Positions 44,139 to 52,426 of a stretch of 64,000 nt of DNA are shown in pieces. The position numbers were made by a program, and so were the translations under genes. The stretch is from Ornithoclostridium sp944380285. GTDB lineage: Bacteria; Bacillota; Clostridia; Christensenellales; UBA3700. Location: the NCBI GenBank assembly GCA_963931165.1, contig OZ006985.1:124001-188000 (forward strand). The letters run 5' to 3'. The number at the start of each line of letters is the position of its first letter. Position 1 is the stretch's first letter. Below the pieces are notes generated by a model. That model had not been told where the DNA came from, ran no database searches, and was given only the letters and a program-made list of their open reading frames with translations.

Positions 44139-45170
44139 TCAACGGATGTATTCGCCGCCGGTGTTCTCGGCAAGATATTCTCGTCTCGCTTCGTCGTCGT
44201 CAAAGCACGAATAGGCGATCGTCAGCTTGGCGTACGCCGCCTCGGCGGTCATCCCCCACAAAAAACGCGCCTTGCCGACGAGCGGCAGCACGGACTCGTA
44301 GACGTCGCCGCCCTCGCCGCCCATGCTCTTTGCCGGGGAGATGTAGAGCGTCTTGCCCTCCGCCGCGCAGCGCTCGGCAAACGCGACGGCGCTGCCTCCG
44401 TCGTCCGCCGCCGAAGTGCAGACGGTGCCCGAGTGATAGGCGCCGTGAAGCACCGCGTCAAAGCGCGAGAGATCATATGCGCGGTAGTCTGTCCCGACAT
44501 AGGGGTCGAGTTTGAGCACGCGCCTCTCCAGCCTCTTGCCCGAAAAGTCGCGTCCGCGCCTTAAAATGTTGCAGATCGGCGTCGCAGAAAGGTCGACCGA
44601 GCCGTCGAGAGCGGTCATCCCCTCGCTGTAAAAGTCGGCGCGATAGGGTGCGCATTGGGTGAGACGGCTGCCGGCATGCAGATAGGTCGCGCCGTCCGAA
44701 TTGCGGTAGACGGCGTACACGCCCGGCGTTATGCCGCGGCAAATGCACTCGACCGCCGCGCGGAAGTTGGCGTTGCCGTTGCCCCTCTCGTCGTCGAGAG
44801 GCGCGTCCGCCGCGACAAAGATCATCGGCACGCTCACGCCCGCATACAGCATCGCGAACATCGCCGCCGAATAGCCGAGCGTGTCCGTGCCGTGAGCGAT
44901 CACGACGCCGTCAAAGCCCTCGTACGGGCGCGCGTCGAGATAGGTCTTGACCCTGTTCCAGACCTCGAAGGTCATGTTCTCGCTGAGAGTGTCGAACCTC
45001 TCGCCTATCGCAAATTGCGTGGCGTCGACGGACGCGAACGGCGAATCGGACGCGCGGAAGTTCTCTTCCAACAGCGCCTTCGCCCGCGCGACGTCCAGCC
45101 CCCGAGTGTGGTCGGAGCCCGAAAAGGCACAGATCGTGCCGCCCGTCAATACCAGCAATATCTTTTTCAC
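44139..45170 (-). CDS. ansA: L-asparaginase (type I, cytoplasmic)
   Basis: 343 residues starting at GTG 45170, one base after the aspS stop. Active-site motifs are LTGGTICA (8-15) and VIAHGTDTLGYSA (~89-101). There is no signal peptide, so the enzyme converts cytoplasmic Asn to Asp and ammonia. As last gene of an operon with GatCAB and AspRS it links free asparagine to Asp-tRNA and Asn-tRNA supply, which is inference from context. Confidence 0.9.
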   Translation of the reverse strand: MKKILLVLTGGTICAFSGSDHTRGLDVARAKALLEENFRASDSPFASVDATQFAIGERFDTLSENMTFEVWNRVKTYLDARPYEGFDGVVIAHGTDTLGYSAAMFAMLYAGVSVPMIFVAADAPLDDERGNGNANFRAAVECICRGITPGVYAVYRNSDGATYLHAGSRLTQCAPYRADFYSEGMTALDGSVDLSATPICNILRRGRDFSGKRLERRVLKLDPYVGTDYRAYDLSRFDAVLHGAYHSGTVCTSAADDGGSAVAFAERCAAEGKTLYISPAKSMGGEGGDVYESVLPLVGKARFLWGMTAEAAYAKLTIAYSCFDDDEARREYLAENTGGEYIR

Positions 45171-45171
45171 G

Positions 45172-46902
45172 TCAGTCCCTGACCTTGATGTGCACTTCGC
45201 GCAACTGCTGTTCGGTTACGCCGCTCGGCGCGCCGACCATCGCGTCCTGCGCGCTCGAGTTGAGCGGGAACGCCATAACCTCGCGGATCGAAGTCGCGTC
45301 CGTCAGCAGCATCAAAAGCCTCTCCACGCCGGGAGCCATGCCCGCGTGCGGAGGCGCGCCGTACGAGAATGCGGTGTACAGCGCGGAGAACTTGGCTTTG
45401 AGCTCGTCCTCCGAGTAGCCTGCGATCGCGAACGCCTTGCGCATGATCTCGGGATCGTGGTTGCGCACCGCGCCCGACGACACCTCGACGCCGTTGCAGA
45501 CGAGGTCGTATTGGTAGGCGAGCGCCTCGAGCGGATCTCCTTCGAGCGCCTTCATCCCGCCCTGCGGCATGGAGAAGGGGTTGTGCATGAAGTCTATCTT
45601 CTTCTCTTCGTTGTTGTAGGTGTACATCGGGAAGTCGACGACAAAGCAGAACTCGATCGCGTCGTTGTCGATCAGTTCGAGCTCTTTGCCCAGCCATGTG
45701 CGGATCTGTCCCGAAAGCCCGTCGACGACCTTCGCGCCGGCGCAGACGAAGAACACCGTCTCGCCCTCTTTGATGCCGGTGAGGTCGCGGAGCTGCTGTT
45801 GCTGCTCCTCGTTGAGGAACTTGGCGATCGGTCCCTTGTACTCGCCCTGTTTGAGGGTGAGATAGCCGAGCCCGCCCAGCCCGATGTCCTGAGCGAACGC
45901 GAGCGACTTGTCAAAGAACGCCCTGCTCTTGCCCGTGCAGTCGGCGACGATGCCGCGCACCGGTCTGCCCTTGAAGATGGGGAAGTCGACGCCCTTGAAG
46001 AACTCGGTCAAGTCGCAGATGACGAGCGGGTTGCGAAGGTCGGGCTTGTCCGAACCGTACTTCGCCATCGCCTCACGGTAGGGGATGCGCTTGAACGGAC
46101 GCGGCGAGACCTTCTTGGTCGAGAACTTGGCGAAGAGATCGTACACGACCTCTTCGGCGACCTCGAGCACGTCCTCTTGGTCGGCGAACGCCATCTCGTA
46201 GTCGAGCTGATAGAACTCGCCCGGAGAGCGGTCCTGCCTCGCGTCCTCGTCGCGGAAGCACGGCGCGATCTGATAGTATCTGTCAAAGCCGGACACCATC
46301 AGCAATTGCTTGAACTGCTGCGGCGCCTGCGGCAAAGCGTAGAATTTGCCCTTGTACTTGCGGCTGGGAACGAGGAAGTCGCGCGCGCCCTCGGGCGACG
46401 ACGCGGTCAAAATGGGTGTCTGGATCTCGGTGAAACCGAGGCTCTCCATCTTTGCGCGCAGGAAGGATATCACGCGGCTGCGGAACATGATGCGCTCGTG
46501 GTTGGCGGCGTTGCGCAGGTCGAGATATCTGTATTTGAGGCGCACGTCCTCGCGCACGTTCGCGGTGTTTTGGATCTCGAACGGCAGCATCTCCGTGCAC
46601 TTGCCCAAGATGTCGATCTTGTCGGCGACGACCTCGACGTGCCCCGTCGCGAGCTTGGGGTTGACCGTCTCTTCGTCGCGCAGCGACACTTCGCCCGCGA
46701 CCATGATCACGGTCTCCTTGGAGACTTCGCGCAGCATCGCGTCGTCGTGGACGACGATCTGCGTGACGCCGTAGTGATCCCTCAGGTCGACGAACAATAC
46801 GCCGCCGTGGTCCCTTATCGTCTCGACCCAGCCGGAAAGCACGACCTTCGCGCCGGTGTCGGCGGCGGTCAGCTGTCCGCAGGTGTGTGTCCTGTATTTC
46901 AT
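45172..46902 (-). CDS. aspS: Aspartyl-tRNA synthetase
   Basis: 576 residues, bacterial type. It has the N-terminal OB-fold (VVLSGWVETIRDHGGVLFVDLRDHYG), class II motif 2 (CFRDEDARQDRSPGEFYQLDYEM) and motif 3 (HAGMAPGVERLLMLL), and the bacterial GAD insertion in between. The ATG overlaps the gatB stop. Being encoded with GatCAB it may be non-discriminating and also charge tRNA-Asn with Asp for amidation; no asnS is seen in this window. Confidence 0.96.
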   Translation of the reverse strand: MKYRTHTCGQLTAADTGAKVVLSGWVETIRDHGGVLFVDLRDHYGVTQIVVHDDAMLREVSKETVIMVAGEVSLRDEETVNPKLATGHVEVVADKIDILGKCTEMLPFEIQNTANVREDVRLKYRYLDLRNAANHERIMFRSRVISFLRAKMESLGFTEIQTPILTASSPEGARDFLVPSRKYKGKFYALPQAPQQFKQLLMVSGFDRYYQIAPCFRDEDARQDRSPGEFYQLDYEMAFADQEDVLEVAEEVVYDLFAKFSTKKVSPRPFKRIPYREAMAKYGSDKPDLRNPLVICDLTEFFKGVDFPIFKGRPVRGIVADCTGKSRAFFDKSLAFAQDIGLGGLGYLTLKQGEYKGPIAKFLNEEQQQQLRDLTGIKEGETVFFVCAGAKVVDGLSGQIRTWLGKELELIDNDAIEFCFVVDFPMYTYNNEEKKIDFMHNPFSMPQGGMKALEGDPLEALAYQYDLVCNGVEVSSGAVRNHDPEIMRKAFAIAGYSEDELKAKFSALYTAFSYGAPPHAGMAPGVERLLMLLTDATSIREVMAFPLNSSAQDAMVGAPSGVTEQQLREVHIKVRD

Positions 46903-48347
46903 CTCTGTCCTCCGGTTTGCAATTCTTCAAGCATGACTCTGTTGACGGCGTCGTGATCGACCTTGCCGAAAAACGCCCTCATCACCTGTCCGACAAGGAA
47001 GCCCATCACCTTGGTCTTGCCCTGTCCGTACTCGGCGACCGCCTTGGGGTTGTCCGCCAAGACCTTGCGCGCGACCTGCCTGATCTTGTCCTCGTCGCCC
47101 TCCATCGTGACGGCGTTGTCTTTGAGGTAGCGGTCGAAGTCGAACTCCGCGCCCTGTCTCACGAGCTGTTCCAAAGCCTTTATGCCCATGTTCTTGTTGA
47201 GTTTTTTGCCCTCGACGCCCGCGAGCAGCTTCGCGAACTGCACGGCGTCGATCTGCGCGTCCTCGAACGCGACTCCGCAGTCGTCCAGCACCTTGGGCAT
47301 GATCTCGATCAGCCAATTGGCGACCGTCCTCGGCGCGCCGCATCCCTTCGCCGCGTCCTCGAACAGCGTCGCGAGCTTTATGTCCGCCGTCACGCGCGAC
47401 GACGTGTAGTCGCTCAGCCCGTACTCGGCGATGAACCGCGCCTTCTTTTCCTCGGCGAACTCGGGCATGCCGCGCCTCAGCTCCTCGATCTGCGCGCGGT
47501 CTATCTTTATCGGCAGCAGGTCGGGGTCGGGGAAGTAGCGGTAGTCCTGCGCGTTCTCCTTGCTGCGCATGGACGAGCCGACCCTCTTTTCGTCGTCCCA
47601 ACGGCGGGTCTCCTGACGGACGGTGCCGCCCTTTTCCAAGATCTCGATCTGGCGCTCGCTCTCGTACTCGATCGCGTGCTCGATCGCCCTGAACGAGTTG
47701 AGGTTCTTCGTCTCGGTGCGCGTGCCGAACGCGCTGTCGCCCGCCCTGCGGACGGAGACGTTGACGTCGGCGCGCATGCGCCCCTCTTGCATTTTGCACG
47801 AAGATATCCCCATATATTCGCAGAACATCTTGAGCTTTTCGAGATAGGCGACGACCTCTTTCGCCGAACGGAAGTCGGGCTCGGACACGATCTCGATCAA
47901 CGGCACGCCGCAGCGATTGTAGTCGGGATAGGTGACGTTGTCGATGTCGGAGTGGATGAGCTTGCCCGCGTCCTCTTCCATGTGCATCTCGTGGATGCGG
48001 ATGGTCTTAACCGTCCCGTCCACGTCGATGTCGACGTGCCCGTTCGTGCCGATCGGGCTGTAAAGCTGCGAGATCTGATACGCCTTGGGCAGGTCGGGAT
48101 AGAAATAGTTCTTGCGGTCGAACACCGTGTACTTGGGGATGTCGCAATTGAGCGCGATCGCCGCTTTGAGCGCATACTCGAGCACACGCTTGTTGAACAC
48201 CGGCAGCGTGCCCGGGAAGCCCATGCAGACGGGGCAGCAATGCTCGTTGGGCTTTGCGCCGAACGCGGTCGAGCACGAACAGAAGATCTTGGACTCGGTC
48301 GCAAGTTCGATGTGTACTTCAAGCCCGATGACGGTTTCCCATTCCAT
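46899..48347 (-). CDS. gatB: Asp/Glu-tRNA amidotransferase subunit B
   Basis: 482 residues from ATG 48347, which aligns with the family start EWETVIGLEVHIEL and has GGAGG eight bases upstream; ATG 48353 is the alternative. Zinc cysteines FCSCS and CCPVC (in the first 45 residues), the DYNRCGVPLIEIVSEPD segment and the tRNA-binding YqeY-like tail (RQVARKVLADNPKAVAEYGQGKTKVMGFLVGQVM) are complete. It activates the misacylated tRNA for amide transfer. Confidence 0.97.
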   Translation of the reverse strand: MEWETVIGLEVHIELATESKIFCSCSTAFGAKPNEHCCPVCMGFPGTLPVFNKRVLEYALKAAIALNCDIPKYTVFDRKNYFYPDLPKAYQISQLYSPIGTNGHVDIDVDGTVKTIRIHEMHMEEDAGKLIHSDIDNVTYPDYNRCGVPLIEIVSEPDFRSAKEVVAYLEKLKMFCEYMGISSCKMQEGRMRADVNVSVRRAGDSAFGTRTETKNLNSFRAIEHAIEYESERQIEILEKGGTVRQETRRWDDEKRVGSSMRSKENAQDYRYFPDPDLLPIKIDRAQIEELRRGMPEFAEEKKARFIAEYGLSDYTSSRVTADIKLATLFEDAAKGCGAPRTVANWLIEIMPKVLDDCGVAFEDAQIDAVQFAKLLAGVEGKKLNKNMGIKALEQLVRQGAEFDFDRYLKDNAVTMEGDEDKIRQVARKVLADNPKAVAEYGQGKTKVMGFLVGQVMRAFFGKVDHDAVNRVMLEELQTGGQR

Positions 48348-48349
48348 AC

Positions 48350-49798
48350 TCATGCCCTCCCCGCAAGCGCGCGGTGGATGTTCGTCGCCTGCTGATATGC
48401 AAAGCCGAGATCGAGCAACGCCGCGTCGGTGCCTCTCGCACCGATCAGTTGCGCGCCTATCGGCATGCCGCCGCGGTCTACGCCGCACGGCAGAGACAGC
48501 CCCGGCAGTCCCGCAAGGTTGACCGGGACCGTGAAGATGTCCGAAAGATACATGCTCATGCTGTCGCTGAGGCTCGCGCCGAGCTTGGGCGCGGTCGACG
48601 GTGCGACCGGGCAGATCAGCGCGTCGCAGCGCCCGAACACCTCGCCGAACTCGGCGATGATGCGGTCGCGCACGTTGAGCGCCTTCTTGTAGTAGGCGTC
48701 GTAATAGCCCGACGACAACACGAACGCGCCGAGCAAAATGCGCATCTTGACCTCGGCGCCGAAGCCTTGGCTGCGCGACTCGGCATAGAGGTCGTCGACG
48801 GAATTGATCTTGTCCGCGCGGAAGCCGTATTTGACGCCGTCATACCTCGACAGGTTGGACGACGCCTCCGCCGTCGCGATGATGTAGTAGGTCGGGATGA
48901 CGCTCTGCATAAAGTCGAGCTTGACGGGCAGCAGCCTTGCGCCGAGCGACTCGTACGTCTTAGCGCATTCGAGCACCGCCCTCTTGACGTCCTCGTCCAC
49001 ACCGTCGCCGAAGCACTCTTCGGGCACGCCGATCGTCTTGCCCTTTACGTCGCCTTTGAGCGACGCAAGATAGGACTTGTGCCCGACGTTGAGCGATGTG
49101 GAATCGCGCCCGTCGTGCCCCGCGATCACGTCCATGATCGCCGCGCAGTCGGCGACGTCCTTTGCGATCGGACCGATCTGGTCGAGCGAGGACGCATAGG
49201 CGACAAGCCCGTAACGCGAGACATAGCCGTAAGTCGGCTTGAAGCCGGTCACGCCGCAATAGGACGCGGGCTGACGTATGCTGCCGCCGGTGTCCGAACC
49301 GAGCGCACAGACCGCCTCTCCCGCCGCGACGGCAGCCGCCGCGCCGCCCGACGAACCGCCGGGAACGCGAGTGAGATCGTGCGGATTTTTGACCGCACCG
49401 AAGTATGACGTCTCGCTGGTCGAGCCCATCGCGAACTCGTCCATGTTGACCTTGCCCACAATGGGCATGCCCGCCGCTTTGAGCTTTTCGACGACGGTCG
49501 CGTCAAACGGCGGCACAAAGTCCGCAAGCATCTTGGACGCGCAGGTCGTCTTGACGCCCTTTGTGCAGATGTTGTCCTTGACCGCGATCGGCACCCCTTT
49601 GAGCGGCCCGTCCGCGGCGGCGTCCAATGCCGACGCCTGCGACATCGCAAGTTCTTCGGACAGACCGATGTAGGCGTTGACGTCCTTGTCCTTCGCCTCG
49701 ATCGCGGCAAAGACCGCGTCCGTCACATCGGCGGAAGATATCTCTCCTTTGGCTATCATCGCGCCGAGTTCCAGCGCGGTATGTTTGAGCAGTTCCAT
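48350..49798 (-). CDS. gatA: Asp/Glu-tRNA amidotransferase subunit A
   Basis: 482 residues from ATG 49798 (GGAG six bases upstream). Amidase-signature residues: Lys74 in IAVKDNICTKG, the Ser-cisSer-Lys partner serines in GGSSGGAAAAVAAG and GSDTGGSIRQPASYCG. It produces ammonia from glutamine. The gene lies between gatC (2-base gap) and gatB. Confidence 0.97.
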   Translation of the reverse strand: MELLKHTALELGAMIAKGEISSADVTDAVFAAIEAKDKDVNAYIGLSEELAMSQASALDAAADGPLKGVPIAVKDNICTKGVKTTCASKMLADFVPPFDATVVEKLKAAGMPIVGKVNMDEFAMGSTSETSYFGAVKNPHDLTRVPGGSSGGAAAAVAAGEAVCALGSDTGGSIRQPASYCGVTGFKPTYGYVSRYGLVAYASSLDQIGPIAKDVADCAAIMDVIAGHDGRDSTSLNVGHKSYLASLKGDVKGKTIGVPEECFGDGVDEDVKRAVLECAKTYESLGARLLPVKLDFMQSVIPTYYIIATAEASSNLSRYDGVKYGFRADKINSVDDLYAESRSQGFGAEVKMRILLGAFVLSSGYYDAYYKKALNVRDRIIAEFGEVFGRCDALICPVAPSTAPKLGASLSDSMSMYLSDIFTVPVNLAGLPGLSLPCGVDRGGMPIGAQLIGARGTDAALLDLGFAYQQATNIHRALAGRA

Positions 49799-49800
49799 AC

Positions 49801-50073
49801 TCACTCCACCACCTTGGGCACAACGGGCGCGAAAAAGGTGCGCTCCGCGCAATTTGCGAGCAGCTCGTCCTTGTCCGCAGACGGCTTGACGACGTCGTCG
49901 CGAAGCGCGAGCACCGCCTCCGGCTCGCCGCCGGTCGGCTCGACCGCTTTGAGCGACTCCATGTAGCCGAGGATCTTCTCGAGCTGAGAGGTCACCTCGT
50001 CCATTTCGTCCGCCTTGATGTTGAGTTTTGCGAGTTTGGAAAGATATGTCACCGTGTCCTTGTCGACAGTCAT
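49801..50073 (-). CDS. gatC: Asp/Glu-tRNA amidotransferase subunit C
   Basis: 90 residues from ATG 50073 (GGAG six bases upstream). VTYLSKLAKLNIKADEMDEVTSQLEKILGYMESLKAVE is the helical GatC domain that wraps GatA and GatB. It is the first gene of the operon. Confidence 0.95.
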   Translation of the reverse strand: MTVDKDTVTYLSKLAKLNIKADEMDEVTSQLEKILGYMESLKAVEPTGGEPEAVLALRDDVVKPSADKDELLANCAERTFFAPVVPKVVE

Positions 50074-50102
50074 TTTCCGCTCCGAGTGCTTTATTTTATA
50101 AT

Positions 50103-50131
50103 AATATAACACTTGCACGCGAATAAAGCAA
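50103..50131 (-). promoter_or_regulatory. Promoter of the gatCAB-aspS-ansA operon
   Basis: Minus strand TTGCTT (50126-50131), 17 nt, TATATT (50103-50108). Divergent from ATPase 4. Confidence 0.55.
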
Positions 50132-50247
50132 GTGAATGGACGCCATTGCGGGCTTGCGAGACGGCTTTTTGAGGAGCAGCCTCGACATGCCGCAAGGCTC
50201 GCCCGCACGCACGCCGTCCGCACTCGCGCAAACGCTCCGACCTGCGA

Positions 50248-50380
50248 ATTTTGTCCATCTTGCTCGACAAAATCGGCGCTTGCGGCAATTTTGTCTGCCT
50301 ACACTCGACAAAATCATAATTTCGGACAATTTTGTCCGTCTGCGGTCGACAAAATCGTTGACTTGCGGTGTTTTGTCGAC
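50248..50380. repeat. Array of ATTTTGTC / GACAAAAT dyads upstream of ATPase 4
   Basis: Three full dyads (ATTTTGTC, 9-15 nt, GACAAAAT) with ~40-bp period, at about 50248, 50288 and 50327, plus a final TTTTGTCGAC (50371-50380) lying between the -35 and -10 boxes of the ATPase 4 promoter. Confidence 0.9.
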
Positions 50381-50386
50381 TATAAT
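50358..50386 (+). promoter_or_regulatory. Promoter of ATPase 4 with embedded operator
   Basis: TTGACT (50358-50363), 17 nt, TATAAT (50381-50386). The last repeat motif fills the end of the spacer. Confidence 0.8.
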
Positions 50387-50404
50387 TGATATCGGAGGTC
50401 AATC

Positions 50405-51604
50405 ATGATATTGCGCAAGACTTATCTCGATCGGATAATACCTCTGATCGACAAAAATTTGATCAAGGTTTTGACGGGGGTGAGACGCTCGGGCAAGACT
50501 GTCCTTTTGCAGCAGATCGGAGAGTATTTGGTCGCGAACGGACGCAGCAAGGACAATATCGTCTACATCAACTTTGAGTCAAAGGCGAACGCCAAGTTCA
50601 AGAACGCGGACGTCCTGTACGACTTTTTGATCGGCGCCGCGCGTGCGGCAAAGGGCAAAGTGTATATCCTGCTCGACGAGATACAATCGGTCGAAAAATG
50701 GGAAGAGGTGGCGTCCTCTCTGCTCGTCGACATAGACTGTGACATCTATATCACCGGCAGCAACTCCAAGTTGCTTTCGGGAGAACTTGCGACGTTGATC
50801 GCGGGCAGATATATCCGGATCAAGGTGTTCCCCTTCACCTTTGCCGAAGCCAAGGAACTGACGATCAAGAACGGCACCTTCACCTCGGACGAGAGACTTT
50901 TTGCCGACTATCTGCGCCGCGGCGGTCTGCCGCAAAGATTTTCTTTGGAAGACGTCTCGGTGGGGGCGTATCTTTCGGACACCTACGACGCGATCGTCAT
51001 CAAAGACATCTTGCAGCGCAACCGCATCAACGATCCCGGTTTGCTGACAGCCCTGCTCAACTTCCTCATGGACAACATCGCCAATCCGTTTTCGGCGCGC
51101 TCCGTCACCGCCGCGCTCGCCGCGAACGGGATCAAGACGACGACGGACACCGTGCTGAATTACATCGAATACATCAAGAACGCAATGATCGTTACCGCCG
51201 CGCACCGCTATGACATAAAGGGCAAGCGTCTGCTCTCCTCGCAGGAAAAATATTACGCCGTCGATCTCGGTCTGCGCAATACCGCCGCTTCGAGCGACAA
51301 GACCGACTTCAACAAGTTGTACGAAAACATCGTATATCTCGAACTGCTCGCACGCGGCTATACCGTCACCGTCGGCAAAACGGACAATTACGAGATCGAT
51401 TTCGTCGCATTCAAAGACGACGAGAGGATCTATCTGCAAGTTTGCTATTTGCTCGCTTCCGAGCAGACGATCGACCGCGAATTCGGCAACTTGGAACGTA
51501 TCGACGACAACTATCCCAAATTCGTGATCTCGGGCGATCTGCCCGACTTCTCGAGAAGAGGCATCAAACATCTCAACATCATAGATTTTCTGCTCAAAAA
51601 ATGA
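50405..51604 (+). CDS. AAA+ ATPase with C-terminal DUF4143 domain (ATPase 4)
   Basis: 399 residues from ATG 50405 (GGAGG six bases upstream). Walker A is GVRRSGKT (25-32), Walker B VYILLDEIQSV, then DIYITGSNSKLLSGELATLIAGRY. It has close similarity to ATPase 1. The C-terminal DUF4143 region reads YEIDFVAFKDDERIYLQVCYLL: as in ATPase 1 the catalytic lysine of the PD-(D/E)XK-like site is missing. Divergent from gatC. Confidence 0.92.
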   Translation: MILRKTYLDRIIPLIDKNLIKVLTGVRRSGKTVLLQQIGEYLVANGRSKDNIVYINFESKANAKFKNADVLYDFLIGAARAAKGKVYILLDEIQSVEKWEEVASSLLVDIDCDIYITGSNSKLLSGELATLIAGRYIRIKVFPFTFAEAKELTIKNGTFTSDERLFADYLRRGGLPQRFSLEDVSVGAYLSDTYDAIVIKDILQRNRINDPGLLTALLNFLMDNIANPFSARSVTAALAANGIKTTTDTVLNYIEYIKNAMIVTAAHRYDIKGKRLLSSQEKYYAVDLGLRNTAASSDKTDFNKLYENIVYLELLARGYTVTVGKTDNYEIDFVAFKDDERIYLQVCYLLASEQTIDREFGNLERIDDNYPKFVISGDLPDFSRRGIKHLNIIDFLLKK

Positions 51605-51610
51605 CGCATA

Positions 51611-51676
51611 CAAAAAACCCGCAACTTTCGCTGCGGGGTTTGGCTGCTCCTGTCAGGCTCGAACCGGCGACACCGC
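51611..51676. repeat. Copy of the tRNA-Asn 3' end and its terminator
   Basis: 66 bp matching 52361-52426 at 60 positions, exactly 750 bp apart and in the same orientation. It includes the terminator hairpin (CCCGCA / TGCGGGG) and the tRNA acceptor and T-arm half with CCA. The 5' half of the tRNA is absent and the T-stem is mispaired, so this is a fragment. The hairpin also ends the YafQ/DinJ operon. Confidence 0.88.
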
Positions 51677-51701
51677 AAGACTGCGCGTCGTCTTTGCGCC
51701 T

Positions 51702-51974
51702 TCAAAACAAGTCGGCGTGCGTCCCGGTGCGCGTGAGAAAGAGGACCGACAGCTCCTCTTCCGCTCTGTAAACAAGCAACCAATCCGGCAAAATATGACA
51801 CTCCCTGAACCCGGAATATTTGCCGGTAAGCGCGTGGTCTCTGTTGTGAGCGGGAAGCGTTTCTCCGCCGGCAAGTCTTTCGACGACCGATTCGAGCAAA
51901 CTCAGATCATACCCGCGCTTCACCGCAAGTTTCAAGTCCCGCTTGAATTGATTGCCGAGTACGATCTCAAGCAT
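51702..51974 (-). CDS. YafQ-family mRNA interferase toxin
   Basis: 90 residues. LEIVLGNQFKRDLKLAVKRGYDLSLLESVV (2-31), LPAHNRDHALTGKYSGFRECHILPDWLLVYR (40-70) and the end LFLTRTGTHADLF match YafQ, a RelE-superfamily ribosome-dependent RNase; the His near the C-terminus (H86) is the usual catalytic one. It overlaps its antitoxin by eight bases. The pair is bracketed by direct repeats derived from tRNA-Asn. Confidence 0.93.
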   Translation of the reverse strand: MLEIVLGNQFKRDLKLAVKRGYDLSLLESVVERLAGGETLPAHNRDHALTGKYSGFRECHILPDWLLVYRAEEELSVLFLTRTGTHADLF

Positions 51975-52248
51975 CCTTCAGTACCTCTGCCACAGCCTCT
52001 TTGAAGTCTGCATACTTTTTGTAAGCGGCAGGGTTCCTCTTCATCTCGTCAAACTCATCCATTGCTTTTGCCGTAACGGCATTGGGGACGCGCGCGCTCA
52101 CCTCGAAAGGGATGCCCTGCTCGATGATTATCCTCTTCAAATACATATTGATCGCGGACGTCATCGTCAACCCCATTTCGTCCAAAAGTTCCTCTGCGTC
52201 CTTCTTGGTGCGCTCATCGACGCACACATTGATCTTTGCGGTAGCCAT
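51967..52248 (-). CDS. RelB/DinJ-family antitoxin
   Basis: 93 residues from ATG 52248 (AGGAGG nine bases upstream). ATAKINVCVDERTKKDAEELLDEMGLTMTSAINMYLKRIIIEQGIPFEV is the ribbon-helix-helix domain of DinJ/RelB antitoxins. It binds YafQ and represses its own promoter (52281-52309), where ATAATA-CCA-TATTAT overlaps the -10. Confidence 0.93.
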   Translation of the reverse strand: MATAKINVCVDERTKKDAEELLDEMGLTMTSAINMYLKRIIIEQGIPFEVSARVPNAVTAKAMDEFDEMKRNPAAYKKYADFKEAVAEVLKDA

Positions 52249-52280
52249 AATGAACACCTCCTATTGTCTATTGTACTCAT

Positions 52281-52309
52281 ATAATACCATATTATGTTCT
52301 TTTTGTCAA
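52281..52309 (-). promoter_or_regulatory. Promoter of the YafQ/DinJ operon
   Basis: Minus strand TTGACA (52304-52309), 17 nt, TATTAT (52281-52286), with a palindrome over the -10 box. Confidence 0.75.
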
Positions 52310-52360
52310 CTATTATACGCATAATATATGTTGTTGTGTGGCAATATTCGACATAGTATG

Positions 52361-52426
52361 CAAAAACCCCGCAACTTCCGCTGCGGGGTTTGGCTGCTCC
52401 TGTCAGACTCGAACTGACGACACTGC
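52361..52426. repeat. tRNA-Asn 3' end and terminator, intact copy
   Basis: Partner of 51611-51676. It contains the 3' exon of tRNA-Asn from the T-arm on, plus its terminator CCCCGCA / TGCGGGG (52367-52387). Confidence 0.88.

Noticed and set aside
23058..50380. CRISPR arrays
   Set aside because: The short tandem repeats at 23058, 33537 and 50248 have no unique equal-length spacers and no cas genes nearby.
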